Positions 46,659-54,778 of a stretch of DNA of 64,000 bases are shown here, in pieces. The notes beneath the pieces are model-generated. The model ran no database searches and had not been told where the DNA came from. It worked only from the letters and a program-made list of their open reading frames with translations. The stretch lies in NCBI GenBank assembly GCA_016869075.1, contig VGEY01000004.1, positions 1 to 64,000 of the forward strand, read 5' to 3'. How positions within the stretch are numbered: position 1 is the stretch's first letter; the number at the start of each line of letters is the position of its first letter. Made by a program: the position numbers and the translations under genes. The DNA is from Alphaproteobacteria bacterium (GTDB lineage Bacteria; Pseudomonadota; Alphaproteobacteria; Paracaedibacterales; VGCI01).

Positions 46659-46997
46659 ATGAGAAAAAATTACAATGGAAAACAAAACAGAAAGGACCTT
46701 CAATCTTCCGTGTCGCCACTTTCTGTAGAAGCATTCAGAACATTAAATTTTCTCTTCGAAATCCTTGAAAATGCAGGGGTTGATGCAGAATGCGACGGTT
46801 ACTCCTTGGCCATTGATCTGCCTGATGGACGCCATTATCTTTTAAATTATCATGGGGTTACACAACAAATCTGGTTGGCTTCTCCCTTAACAGGTGCTCA
46901 CCATTTTAAACTTCATGAGGGAGAATGGATTTCAACTCGAGGATCAGATACTTTGATGAACATATTGGAAACGGAATTAGCGATATCTCTTTCATGA
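46659..46997 (+). CDS. cyaY: Iron donor protein CyaY (frataxin homologue)
   Basis: CyaY binds iron and modulates Fe-S cluster assembly. The fold landmarks are an N-terminal helix (SVEAFRTLNFLFEILENAG), an acidic first strand, DLPDGRHYLLNYHG and the family signature QQIWLASPLTGAHHFKL, then GEWISTRGSDTLMNILETEL. A GTG at 46710 (MSPLSVEAF...) would give 95 residues and fit the family start better than the first ATG; neither has an ideal ribosome site. The ABC exporter gene overlaps its stop by 4 bp. Confidence 0.92.
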   Translation: MRKNYNGKQNRKDLQSSVSPLSVEAFRTLNFLFEILENAGVDAECDGYSLAIDLPDGRHYLLNYHGVTQQIWLASPLTGAHHFKLHEGEWISTRGSDTLMNILETELAISLS

Positions 46998-48832
46998 CCC
47001 AAGCGACCTTAAATTTTCAATTTACCAAACCACCCTCTTCCGCGCCAGTCGAAAAAGGATTCTTCACATTAAAAATTCTTTATAAGGTTGTCGCTCCTTA
47101 TCGTCGTCAGCTTGTTTTTGTTTTTTTGTCCTTATTCTTAGCTGCTGGAATGGTTTTAAGTCTTGGGTGGGGACTGCGTTATTTAATTGATGCTGGATTC
47201 GCAGAGAAGAATTCAACTGCGTTAGATACGATTCTCCTCCTCATGGGCCTTTCAGTTATTTTGCTTGCTATCGCAAGTTTTGGGAGGAGTTATTTTGTTG
47301 GCTGGGTTGGAGAAAGGGTTGTCACTGATTTACGTCAACAAATATTTAATCACCTGCTGACATTAGATGTTTCTTTTTTTGAATCGATCCGACCAGGAGA
47401 ATTAGTATCGCGCATTACTGCAGATACCACCCTTATACAAATTGTTATCGGGACGACAGCAGCCATTGCCGTGCGCAATACTCTCCTGCTCATGGGCGGT
47501 CTTGCAATGATGATGGCAACCTCCATAAAACTCACCCTTTTAACCTTGATCGTTGTCCCGATTGTTATTATCCCTATTTTAATCTATGGGAAACGGGTAC
47601 GTCATCTTTCACGTCTCTCTCAGGATTGTATGGCTGATGTGGGCGGATTTTTAGAAGAAACCTTAAGCGGGATTCGAACCTGTCAAGCGTTCGTTCATGA
47701 AGAAATTGACCGTAGCCAATTTAAAAACCAAACAGAAAAAGCCTTTGAAATGGCATCGCGCAGAACGCATTTGCGGTCTCTTCTTGCTTGCCTCATCATG
47801 ATCTTGGTGTTCGCAGGTATAAGCCTGGTTTTATGGTGCGGAAGCAGAGATGTCCTAAATGGAACCCTCGAAGCTGGCCAGCTCTCTGCCTTTATTTTTT
47901 ATGCGATTGTTGCGGCTTCTTCTACGGGTTCATTTGCAGAAATCTTTGCAGATTTACAGCGCGCAGCAGGCGCCCTTGACAGGTTACAAGAATTATTATC
48001 TGCGCGCTCCAATCAACCCTCAAGTCAAAACGTATACACTCCTTCTGCTTATCATCAAGCACCCAATCCCTCAAACGAAGTTGTTGCATTCCATAGCGTC
48101 CGTTTTGCTTACCCAAGCAACCCAGAACGTCCCATCCTGAATAATATATCCTTATCAGCAGCCCCCGGAGAAAAAATTGCAATTGTTGGCCCCTCTGGAG
48201 CAGGGAAAAGCACCCTCTTTTCTCTCTTACTACGTTTCTATACTCCGCAGTCTGGGAGCATTTATGTTGACGGTGAAAATATTAAAAATATGGATGTCAA
48301 AGAAGTTCGAAGGCGTATAGGCCTTGTTCCCCAAGACCCCATCATCTTTTCTCAGTCACTTTATGACAATATACTTTACGGGCGCCCTGAAGCACATGAA
48401 TCAGAAGTATGGAAAGCAGCAGAGCAGGCTCATTTACTGAAAGTTATTGAGGGTCTGCCTCAAGGAATTCACACTCTTCTAGGAACAAAAGGTGTTCGCC
48501 TCTCTGGGGGTCAAAAACAACGGTTAGCTATTGCGCGCGCGCTCTTAAAAAACCCAACGATCCTTCTCCTAGATGAGGCAACCAGTGCGCTAGATTCAGA
48601 AAGCGAGCACTTAATTCAGCGGAGTCTCGACCTCATAATGGCCCCACGAACAACCATTGTTATAGCGCACCGCCTCGCAACTGTTTTGAAAGCAGATCGC
48701 ATTATTGTTATGGAAAATGGGCACATTGATGCTGTTGGAACTCACACAGAACTCATGAAACAGGAAGGCCTTTATCGTCGATTAGCCCTCATGCAACAAG
48801 CTGAAGAGACCCGCAGAGAAACACAAAAATAA
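46994..48832 (+). CDS. ABC exporter, fused permease-ATPase (ABCB/MsbA type)
   Basis: The 612-residue half-transporter has a six-helix membrane domain (about 35-315) and an ATPase domain with Walker A GPSGAGKSTLFSLLLRF, the Q-loop LVPQDPIIFSQSLYDNILYG, signature LSGGQKQRLAIARALL and Walker B ILLLDEATSALDSES with H-loop IAHRLATV. It works as a homodimer. Substrate is unknown; MsbA-like lipid exporters and alphaproteobacterial multidrug exporters look alike here. I start at ATG 46994, which overlaps the cyaY stop as ATGA; the open frame extends 23 codons upstream. Confidence 0.93.
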   Translation: MTQATLNFQFTKPPSSAPVEKGFFTLKILYKVVAPYRRQLVFVFLSLFLAAGMVLSLGWGLRYLIDAGFAEKNSTALDTILLLMGLSVILLAIASFGRSYFVGWVGERVVTDLRQQIFNHLLTLDVSFFESIRPGELVSRITADTTLIQIVIGTTAAIAVRNTLLLMGGLAMMMATSIKLTLLTLIVVPIVIIPILIYGKRVRHLSRLSQDCMADVGGFLEETLSGIRTCQAFVHEEIDRSQFKNQTEKAFEMASRRTHLRSLLACLIMILVFAGISLVLWCGSRDVLNGTLEAGQLSAFIFYAIVAASSTGSFAEIFADLQRAAGALDRLQELLSARSNQPSSQNVYTPSAYHQAPNPSNEVVAFHSVRFAYPSNPERPILNNISLSAAPGEKIAIVGPSGAGKSTLFSLLLRFYTPQSGSIYVDGENIKNMDVKEVRRRIGLVPQDPIIFSQSLYDNILYGRPEAHESEVWKAAEQAHLLKVIEGLPQGIHTLLGTKGVRLSGGQKQRLAIARALLKNPTILLLDEATSALDSESEHLIQRSLDLIMAPRTTIVIAHRLATVLKADRIIVMENGHIDAVGTHTELMKQEGLYRRLALMQQAEETRRETQK

Positions 48833-48865
48833 TATTTCGGTTTTATAAAGCTGACTCAATCTTCT

Positions 48866-49537
48866 TCAGATGCAGAAAAATAAAGCATGAGATTTCAGGT
48901 AAGTGCGAATTGGTATATTTTCTTTTTGATCTCTCCACAAGGTCTGACGGAAATCAATTTCAGTTTCATCAATAAAAGAAACCAATTCAGTATATATGTC
49001 ATCATCCGTTGGAATAATAACCTGAATCTCCTTCCCTTTTTCTGTCGTCACAACCGCCTCAGTTGCAACAAAACGTCGATAGTCTTCCAAAGGAGAGTGG
49101 CACCCTTCATTAAATGTTAAAACGATTCCTTGTACACCACGCTCTTTGCAAAATAGTAAGAGAGATTTCAAGAGATAGAGATGAAATTGCTTCGTGATCG
49201 CATTTTTCAAGGAAGCTTCTCCAGCCACTTTTTCATACAGCAAGCGTGTATCTAAAGCAGGAAAATCACAAACAAGCATTGAAACAAGGGAACCATTGAG
49301 CGAGCAAACTTTTTCAGAATCAAAAATATTTTGGATGTCTAAAAGAGTGGTGCACTTTAAATCATGGGAGGTATCTTTAAAATAGAATGAGAAAAGGTTG
49401 GATGAAACTTCTTGATAATTATCCAGAAATTTAAGCTTGCGACGCTTTGTGTTTTTCGAAGAGTCATGAATTTTATGGGGAAATGGATAGACATTTGTAT
49501 AAACTGTCTGTTTCGCATTAGATAAGAGGTGTCGCAT
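48866..49537 (-). CDS. Unknown protein, paralogue of the next upstream gene; GNAT-like pattern
   Basis: No family is recognised with certainty. The 223-residue protein aligns along its length with the 203-residue product of 49644-50255: a shared strand pair before SMLVCDFP, a helix FHLYLLKSLLLFCKERG, a strand GIVLTFN, DYRRFVATE, GKEIQVIIPTDDDIYTEL and the terminal FRQ-x-L-x-R. The helix-strand-YxxF order recalls the second half of a GNAT acyltransferase, but the acyl-CoA loop is not clear. GGAG lies 7 bp before the ATG. It is the last gene of the mutase group. Confidence 0.5.
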   Translation of the reverse strand: MRHLLSNAKQTVYTNVYPFPHKIHDSSKNTKRRKLKFLDNYQEVSSNLFSFYFKDTSHDLKCTTLLDIQNIFDSEKVCSLNGSLVSMLVCDFPALDTRLLYEKVAGEASLKNAITKQFHLYLLKSLLLFCKERGVQGIVLTFNEGCHSPLEDYRRFVATEAVVTTEKGKEIQVIIPTDDDIYTELVSFIDETEIDFRQTLWRDQKENIPIRTYLKSHALFFCI

Positions 49538-49643
49538 CTTTCACTCCAATATTAATCTTGCTTTAATTCCTTAATTTTTCATTCGTAACTCTTCTCATTT
49601 TTTTTATTCTTCTTATTATTTAAACAATTGAGCTCATCACTTT

Positions 49644-50255
49644 TTATTGAAACATATAAACTTTCTTCTTATGTTTAGAAGTCAAATTCGCTGCTTCAGT
49701 TCGCTCCAAAAATTGACGAAACTTACAATTAACACGTTCTTTGTAGTCTAGCCATTCATCAAAAATTTCAGGATCGGTTAAAATAATTAACTCAATTTTT
49801 TCGCCTTCTTCTCTTAAAACATGATCCGTATAAACAACAAAATCTTGGTAAACTTCTAACTCGTTAGCTTGCTCCGGATCAGTATAAATACGCAAGTTTG
49901 AAGCATTATGATGAGAGCAAAAGAGCAATAACTCATCCATAATTTTCATGAGATATTGAACCATAGTAATTCGACATAAAATCTCATCATCCCACATCAT
50001 TTTCTTCATTTCAGATCCCGATATCCGTGGAAAATGACACGTAACAATACCAGATTCAAATTCATCAGATTCCTCTGATAATTCTAACATAAGTTTCACA
50101 TCTAAATGGTTCAACGGATCTTGAATAACCATTGTATAAAGAACGGGTGTTTTTAAGCCTAACTCCACAACAAAAGAAGGAACCTTTGAGGAGCTTAAGG
50201 GCTCAACTAAAGTGTCTCTTTGACCCGAACATATTTGAGAAACTGGCTTTAACAA
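49644..50255 (-). CDS. Unknown protein, GNAT-like pattern, in the mutase gene group
   Basis: The 203-residue protein is a paralogue of the downstream gene product (shared helix QYLMKIMDELLLFCSHH, strand LRIYTD, VYQDFVVYTD, GEKIELIILTDPEIFDEW, FRQFLERTE). It begins with TTG: a near-ideal AAGGAG at 50263-50268 sits 7 bp before that codon and the next in-frame Met is 41 residues on. It lies 100 bp downstream of the mutase large-subunit gene and 107 bp upstream of its paralogue, all on one strand. A GNAT-type acyltransferase is a guess from secondary-structure order. Confidence 0.5.
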   Translation of the reverse strand: MLKPVSQICSGQRDTLVEPLSSSKVPSFVVELGLKTPVLYTMVIQDPLNHLDVKLMLELSEESDEFESGIVTCHFPRISGSEMKKMMWDDEILCRITMVQYLMKIMDELLLFCSHHNASNLRIYTDPEQANELEVYQDFVVYTDHVLREEGEKIELIILTDPEIFDEWLDYKERVNCKFRQFLERTEAANLTSKHKKKVYMFQ

Positions 50256-50262
50256 GAGTTTG

Positions 50263-50268
50263 CTCCTT
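50263..50268 (-). promoter_or_regulatory. Ribosome-binding site supporting a TTG start
   Basis: AAGGAG on the minus strand with 7-bp spacing to TTG at 50255 decides the start of this gene, because no ATG lies near. Confidence 0.75.
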
Positions 50269-50354
50269 ATGTTATTTTTTATTGCTTAGTTTAAATAAAA
50301 CATAAGATGAGTTCATTGACTAACGGTAATTTTTCAGGGGGGGGCTAATTTTGG

Positions 50355-51596
50355 TTATGTCTCTTGTGGAGAATCAAACTTCATACGATTGAAGGCCAGC
50401 ATTTGAAGAAATTCTTTAGATGTCAGCGTATGAAAAGAAAAGGGATATAACCTACCAGATTGGATAGGAATCGGTAATTTCCCAATTGATATCCATTGCA
50501 TATATCCTTCTTTATCAATTGCACACGAAGCTAATCGGCGATTATCAGGATGCAAACAATACGGTACATCTAAATACCCTGCTTGAAAAGCTTTATAGAG
50601 ACTTGTTTCAATTTCACTGCTCAAATTTAAAACTGCATCAATGATAGCCTTTGCTTGCTCAAAAATAAGCTCTTCTTCTTCCTTATCTTCACTCATTTCA
50701 AATGATGGAGAAGAATTATAAAGCTCATGAGCCTGTTTTAGGGCACTCAAATTTGCAGAAAGTGTCGATATTTGGGTGCTTTCTTCCTGAGTCTTCACAA
50801 TAAGCCGCCGTGCACCTGCATGAGTAGCCAGCTGCACACTTTCTTCAACTATTCCATTATAACCTTTCACAGTTTGAGGAAATAAACCCATGAACGTATA
50901 AATAACAATATGCCAGGATATTTCATGAGAAATATAGATATTTGCTAGCCTTTTAAGAGCAGCAACAGCTGCCAAATCTTGTGATAAGTTATAATGTTGA
51001 GCATAACTTAAAGAAATGTCCTTAAGACCATTTTTTTGAAAAAAGAGAGCCTCTAATATGCCCAGAGCCACTAAAATTGTAGGATGGCAAAGTTGTCCTA
51101 ATAAACACCCTGCAAAGCTTTCCAAATGACTCTGCTGTGGATATTCTCCTAAGATAAGGCACGCTTGTCTCCATGAATCTATTGCTTCTTTGAGAGATAG
51201 CTGACTGTAAGGAAGGCAATAAGATACTGGCCCACCTTCTGTAAGAAAAAGAGTACACTCAACAAGATGCTTAAAGAGATTGACGGGAGAAGCCGTCCCA
51301 TGGCGAACTTGAATTAAAAAATCCTTGTCAGCGACTGTACATAAATTCTCAATAATTTCCTGTGAGGAGTAAGAAAGAACGGGAAAACCGTTGAGATCAA
51401 GCCCAGCCTGAAGGGCCTTTTGAGCTTCTTCCAATTGTCCCATGCGCGTATAGCTATCGAGGGTGATCGTACCAATTGCAGGGATATTGAGGCCTTTAAC
51501 TGCCTTAAGGCCCTCTTGCATCTCTTGGAGAGAGGCCATACCCATGCGCGGTTGGACATAAAGTCCAGGACGCGCCTCTAGGAACCTAGACAGCAT
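50355..51596 (-). CDS. Glutamate (methylaspartate) mutase large subunit homologue
   Basis: Glutamate mutase interconverts L-glutamate and threo-3-methylaspartate with adenosylcobalamin. The substrate-binding residues of the Clostridium cochlearium enzyme (arginine claw R66, R100, R149; E171; Y177; Y181) are all found here: R17 in QPRMGM, R51 in DSYTRMG, R98 in VRHGTAS, E120, Y126 and Y130 in TEGGPVSYCLPYS, with matching spacings of 34, 47, 22, 6 and 4 residues. At 413 residues it lacks about 49 N-terminal residues of the clostridial form. The C-terminal third is divergent. It overlaps the small-subunit gene by 11 bp. No methylaspartate ammonia-lyase or MutL-like gene is nearby, so a biosynthetic role is inferred. 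Confidence 0.85.
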   Translation of the reverse strand: MLSRFLEARPGLYVQPRMGMASLQEMQEGLKAVKGLNIPAIGTITLDSYTRMGQLEEAQKALQAGLDLNGFPVLSYSSQEIIENLCTVADKDFLIQVRHGTASPVNLFKHLVECTLFLTEGGPVSYCLPYSQLSLKEAIDSWRQACLILGEYPQQSHLESFAGCLLGQLCHPTILVALGILEALFFQKNGLKDISLSYAQHYNLSQDLAAVAALKRLANIYISHEISWHIVIYTFMGLFPQTVKGYNGIVEESVQLATHAGARRLIVKTQEESTQISTLSANLSALKQAHELYNSSPSFEMSEDKEEEELIFEQAKAIIDAVLNLSSEIETSLYKAFQAGYLDVPYCLHPDNRRLASCAIDKEGYMQWISIGKLPIPIQSGRLYPFSFHTLTSKEFLQMLAFNRMKFDSPQET

Positions 51597-52035
51597 ATCT
51601 TAAAGATTTTTGATAGCTCTTTGCATTGCCTAACCGATGAAGATATTGCTTAAAGGACACCAAAGAATCTTTTTCAACAAACACGCCACTATAGCCTAAT
51701 TTCAAAAGTTTTTTACCTTGGAAACCAGTCTCTTTAAGGGTAATTCCCATTTTACCCCCAACAACCAGGGGGGGAAGAGATGAGGCAAGATGTGAGGGAA
51801 ATGTATTGATAATTTTGATAGCGTCTTGGAACAGGTGACCATTAATTGAAGATATGACAACCAGGTCCGGCACCTCCTCCTCAATGGCTGTATGCAACTG
51901 TTCAGCAGAGACACATGAGCCCAAATTACGCACCCTGCACTTATTCTCTTGCAAAAAGAGTTCCATAAAGATTAGATTCCAAGTATGAGAATCAGAAGGC
52001 GTCCCGGTTAAGATGACGTTAAGCATATTTTCCAT
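51586..52035 (-). CDS. Glutamate (methylaspartate) mutase small, B12-binding subunit homologue
   Basis: The 149-residue Rossmann-like protein binds cobalamin. It carries SDSHTWN, where D15 and H17 match the base-off/His-on motif DxHxxG; the glycine is replaced by N20. ISSINGH (63-66, SLYG equivalent) and VVGGKMG (GG at 93-94) contact the nucleotide tail. AGGAGGAG lies directly before the ATG, giving the strongest ribosome site of the group. As the first gene it probably sets stoichiometry, with the large subunit translationally coupled. Confidence 0.87.
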   Translation of the reverse strand: MENMLNVILTGTPSDSHTWNLIFMELFLQENKCRVRNLGSCVSAEQLHTAIEEEVPDLVVISSINGHLFQDAIKIINTFPSHLASSLPPLVVGGKMGITLKETGFQGKKLLKLGYSGVFVEKDSLVSFKQYLHRLGNAKSYQKSLRYAV

Positions 52036-52546
52036 ACTCTCCTCCTGTATTAGGGGTTACATCTTTTACGTTGTATTCTTGAGGATTGGCAAAATACCAT
52101 TCGGATAACTCCCCATCAAAAACACCCGACAATTTGAAAAGAACCGTCAACAAATTTTAATTTTTTGTTAATATGCGTTAACACTTTATATTTATACCTA
52201 ATGAAAAATAAGTTCAATGAGAATTAAGTCAAAAATAAAAAATAACGTTACGACAGCACCCAAGCGTTTGTATATATTATTTTTTATGGAATGTTGGGGG
52301 CGTTTCAGGTATAATATGTTGTGAGTTTTTCTCATTTCATATATAACTTCTCAACTGTACTGGAGTAATATTTTTGCCTGCGGATTTTATGAAATATGGT
52401 GAGTGCTAAAGGGCATATCAATCGTTATTGGATGTTGTCTTGCTCCTCATTATTTTGGAATGTTTTTAAGACACATCGATAAGAATAAGGCGGTACTACA
52501 TGTTAATGAACTACAAGATCTATAAAAGGAATTTTTTTCCGTAATC
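52036..52546. other. Divergent regulatory gap between mutase genes and ATP-grasp gene
   Basis: A TATAAT at 52310-52315 has only a weak partner (TGGAAT) 17 bp upstream. A 40-codon frame at 52403-52525 is listed separately. I searched for a B12-box typical of cobalamin riboswitches on both strands and saw none. Confidence 0.45.
52403..52525 (+). CDS. Possible 40-residue peptide upstream of the ATP-grasp gene
   Basis: A GTG-initiated frame directly after an in-frame stop encodes a hydrophobic N-terminal half (GISIVIGCCLAPHYFGMFL) and a charged C-terminal half (RHIDKNKAVLHVNELQDL). It ends 21 bp before the ATP-grasp ATG on the same strand. No proper ribosome site is seen at the GTG or at the internal ATG 52460, and a frame of this length can occur by chance. 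Confidence 0.2.
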   Translation: MLKGISIVIGCCLAPHYFGMFLRHIDKNKAVLHVNELQDL

Positions 52547-53794
52547 ATGAAAAATATCCTTCTTCTTCTTAACAATCGAAGCTTACATTTTTACGACTTC
52601 AAAGAACTGAAGGAAAGCTCAGACATAAGATTATCAGTTATTGTTTTTAATAAATCTTCACACAGCCTTCCAGAAGACGCACAAAAATTTCTCGACAATA
52701 TTTATGTCATTCCAGATAGGCCTACTTCCTATGGGTCTTTAGAATTTTTTCCAAGAGACACACTTGATGAAATCGTAAAAAAAGAAATAAATGATTTTCC
52801 TGATACCCAAATTGTTGCTGCAGATGAATTAAATAATTTAATGGTTTCATCTATTCGTGAAAAATATTCTTTGCAAGGTACGACTTACTCAACAACTTTA
52901 AAATTTAGAAATAAAGGATTACAAAAAGAAGCGCTAGCAGAGAGTGGACTTCGTTTCCCAAAATTTAAAATGCTTGAGCGCTCCTCTCTCGAAAAAGAAG
53001 CGCCTTCTGTTTTTGAGGAGTTGCATAAGCGTCTTGGAATTCCTTTTATTGTAAAACCTCTTGATATGTCCGCTACTATAGGAGTTGAAAAAATTGATTC
53101 ATACGATCAATTTTGCACCTATATTTCAAAATACACAAATTTCTCAAATTTCATTGCAGAAGAGTTTATCGAAGGGGATTTTTACCATTGCGATTTTATC
53201 ATTAGAAACAATGAGTATGTTTTTATAGAAGCATCAAAATATTTTTATAACGGACTCGCCTTCATTAACGGCTATAATCATGGGAGCATTTTACTCAAAC
53301 CCGACAATCCTCTCCGATTGCCTATTATAGATTTTTGTAAAGCTGCAAACTCATACTTAGGCCTTCAATCTGGAAGCGCGCACTTTGAAGTTTTTGTAAC
53401 AAAGGAAAAGGAAATAATTTTCTTAGAAGCTGCTGCCCGCCCTCCCGGTTCCGTTGTTCCTCTCATTTTGACGAAAACATTTCGAAATAATTTTATGAAC
53501 GCTGCTTTGCTTGCTGAAATAGAAGAGCATCCCGCTCACTTTAAAGAACCTGAAGAATATTACTTTTGGGCTTGTTTTCCAAAGAAAACGGGTCATATAA
53601 AAGAACTTAAAATGCCTGTCTTAAAAAGCCCCTATCAAGCCGAATGGTACGTTAAAGCTGGAGATGTTATTGAAAAGCCTTCTTCTTCTCTTATTGAAAG
53701 AGTTGGAATGTTTTTGGTTCATAATAAAGATTACACTATTTTAGAATCTGATTATAACTACATGCGCCATTTTGAAACTTTACGTTTTGTATGA
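52547..53794 (+). CDS. ATP-grasp ligase (carboxylate-amine/amino-acid ligase type)
   Basis: ATP-grasp ligases join a carboxylate to an amine or thiol through an acyl-phosphate. The 415-residue protein has an N-terminal preATP domain (1-115), an ATP-binding lysine in PFIVKPLDMSATIGV (K170), FIAEEFIEGDFYHCDF (hinge acidic residues 205-206) and the Mg-binding end SAHFEVFV with E281 and IIFLEAAARPPGSVVP with E294 and R298. This last pattern is shared with BacD-type L-amino-acid ligases. It is too long for a graspetide ligase. It is divergent from the mutase operon, and 3-methylaspartate as substrate is an inference from that position. Confidence 0.82.
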   Translation: MKNILLLLNNRSLHFYDFKELKESSDIRLSVIVFNKSSHSLPEDAQKFLDNIYVIPDRPTSYGSLEFFPRDTLDEIVKKEINDFPDTQIVAADELNNLMVSSIREKYSLQGTTYSTTLKFRNKGLQKEALAESGLRFPKFKMLERSSLEKEAPSVFEELHKRLGIPFIVKPLDMSATIGVEKIDSYDQFCTYISKYTNFSNFIAEEFIEGDFYHCDFIIRNNEYVFIEASKYFYNGLAFINGYNHGSILLKPDNPLRLPIIDFCKAANSYLGLQSGSAHFEVFVTKEKEIIFLEAAARPPGSVVPLILTKTFRNNFMNAALLAEIEEHPAHFKEPEEYYFWACFPKKTGHIKELKMPVLKSPYQAEWYVKAGDVIEKPSSSLIERVGMFLVHNKDYTILESDYNYMRHFETLRFV

Positions 53795-53800
53795 AGTCAT

Positions 53801-54694
53801 TTAGAGGTCAGTAAAAATTTTCTTTAACGCATCAGTTAAAAAACAAATTTTCTCATTTTCATATAAAATTTCATCAACTATAAGATAATAGCTATATTCT
53901 GGTCCACCAACTTCAGGAAGGACTTCTACAAGTCCATAATTTTTTATATCTGGGTGCGCAGTGGGCACTGAGATGATTCCGACACCCCTTTCGGCCAAAC
54001 GACATCTTCCAAAATTTGCATCTGCTTCGAAAACAGGCGTTCTTTCTTCACCTTCTGGCATGCCGATCTTTAAATGCCAATTAACATCTACAAATACGCG
54101 CTTATCCCGGCTAAAAGCAATCAAGCGATGATCATTTAAATCATCAATAGATTTTGGGTTTCCATGCTTTTTAAGATACTCTTTTGAAGCAAAAAGTTTA
54201 AATTGCATGTTGATTAATAAGTCTTGTTTGTAACCATTTAAATCTTTAATAAACGGATGAATTAACACGTGACCTGCTAATTTCTCATTCAAAGACATGG
54301 CATCATACGAGACAATTTCAAGATAAATATCAGGATATGTATGCATAAAAGAATCAATAAAATATGAGATATACATTGTTGACAAACCAACAGGACATAC
54401 GAGCTTTAAATGGCTTTTGAGGTGCTTATAATCCTCTTGGATTTTTTCTTCAGTAAATGTCAGCATATTTGAAATGCGGAGTGCATCTCGATAAAGCATT
54501 TGTCCCTTCGGGGTCAATTCAATGCCGGTTTCATTACGCGTGAAAAGTTGACAATTAAGTTCATATTCTAGGCTTTTAACCATTTTGCTCAAGGCTGTGG
54601 GCGTAATATTGTATTTCTCAGCAGCACGCGCAAAGCTGCCACAAGAGGCGACTCTATAAAAAGTTTTTAGCTTGCTCCAGTTTAAGCGATCCAT
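53801..54694 (-). CDS. LysR-family transcriptional regulator
   Basis: The 297-residue protein has the LysR winged helix at 5-63 (LKTFYRVASCGSFARAAEKYNITPTALSKMVKSLE) and an inducer-binding domain with typical strands. It converges with the ATP-grasp gene, 6 bp between stops, so it does not sit in the usual divergent position to a target. It may regulate the ATP-grasp/mutase region or itself; no T-N11-A site was convincingly identified. Confidence 0.92.
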   Translation of the reverse strand: MDRLNWSKLKTFYRVASCGSFARAAEKYNITPTALSKMVKSLEYELNCQLFTRNETGIELTPKGQMLYRDALRISNMLTFTEEKIQEDYKHLKSHLKLVCPVGLSTMYISYFIDSFMHTYPDIYLEIVSYDAMSLNEKLAGHVLIHPFIKDLNGYKQDLLINMQFKLFASKEYLKKHGNPKSIDDLNDHRLIAFSRDKRVFVDVNWHLKIGMPEGEERTPVFEADANFGRCRLAERGVGIISVPTAHPDIKNYGLVEVLPEVGGPEYSYYLIVDEILYENEKICFLTDALKKIFTDL

Positions 54695-54778
54695 TGGACC
54701 TGTTCTCCATAAACCCTAGTCTTATTATTTTTTTACCACATTTTAAGGGATTTTGGTCAAAACAGGAAGTAAATACCT

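Noticed and set aside
46925-46993. Upstream extension of the ABC exporter frame
   Set aside because: It lies within cyaY; ATG 46994 overlaps the cyaY stop as ATGA and fits a coupled start.
48866-50255. LuxI-type autoinducer synthases
   Set aside because: A GNAT-like order is suggested, but the conserved LuxI Arg/Phe/Trp and Asp/Arg set is not present.
52036-52546. Cobalamin riboswitch in the mutase/ATP-grasp gap
   Set aside because: No B12-box or matching conserved core was seen on either strand.
52403-53794. Graspetide (microviridin-type) precursor and ligase
   Set aside because: The ligase is longer than graspetide ligases and resembles amino-acid ligases; the short frame lacks the known leader motif and a ribosome site.
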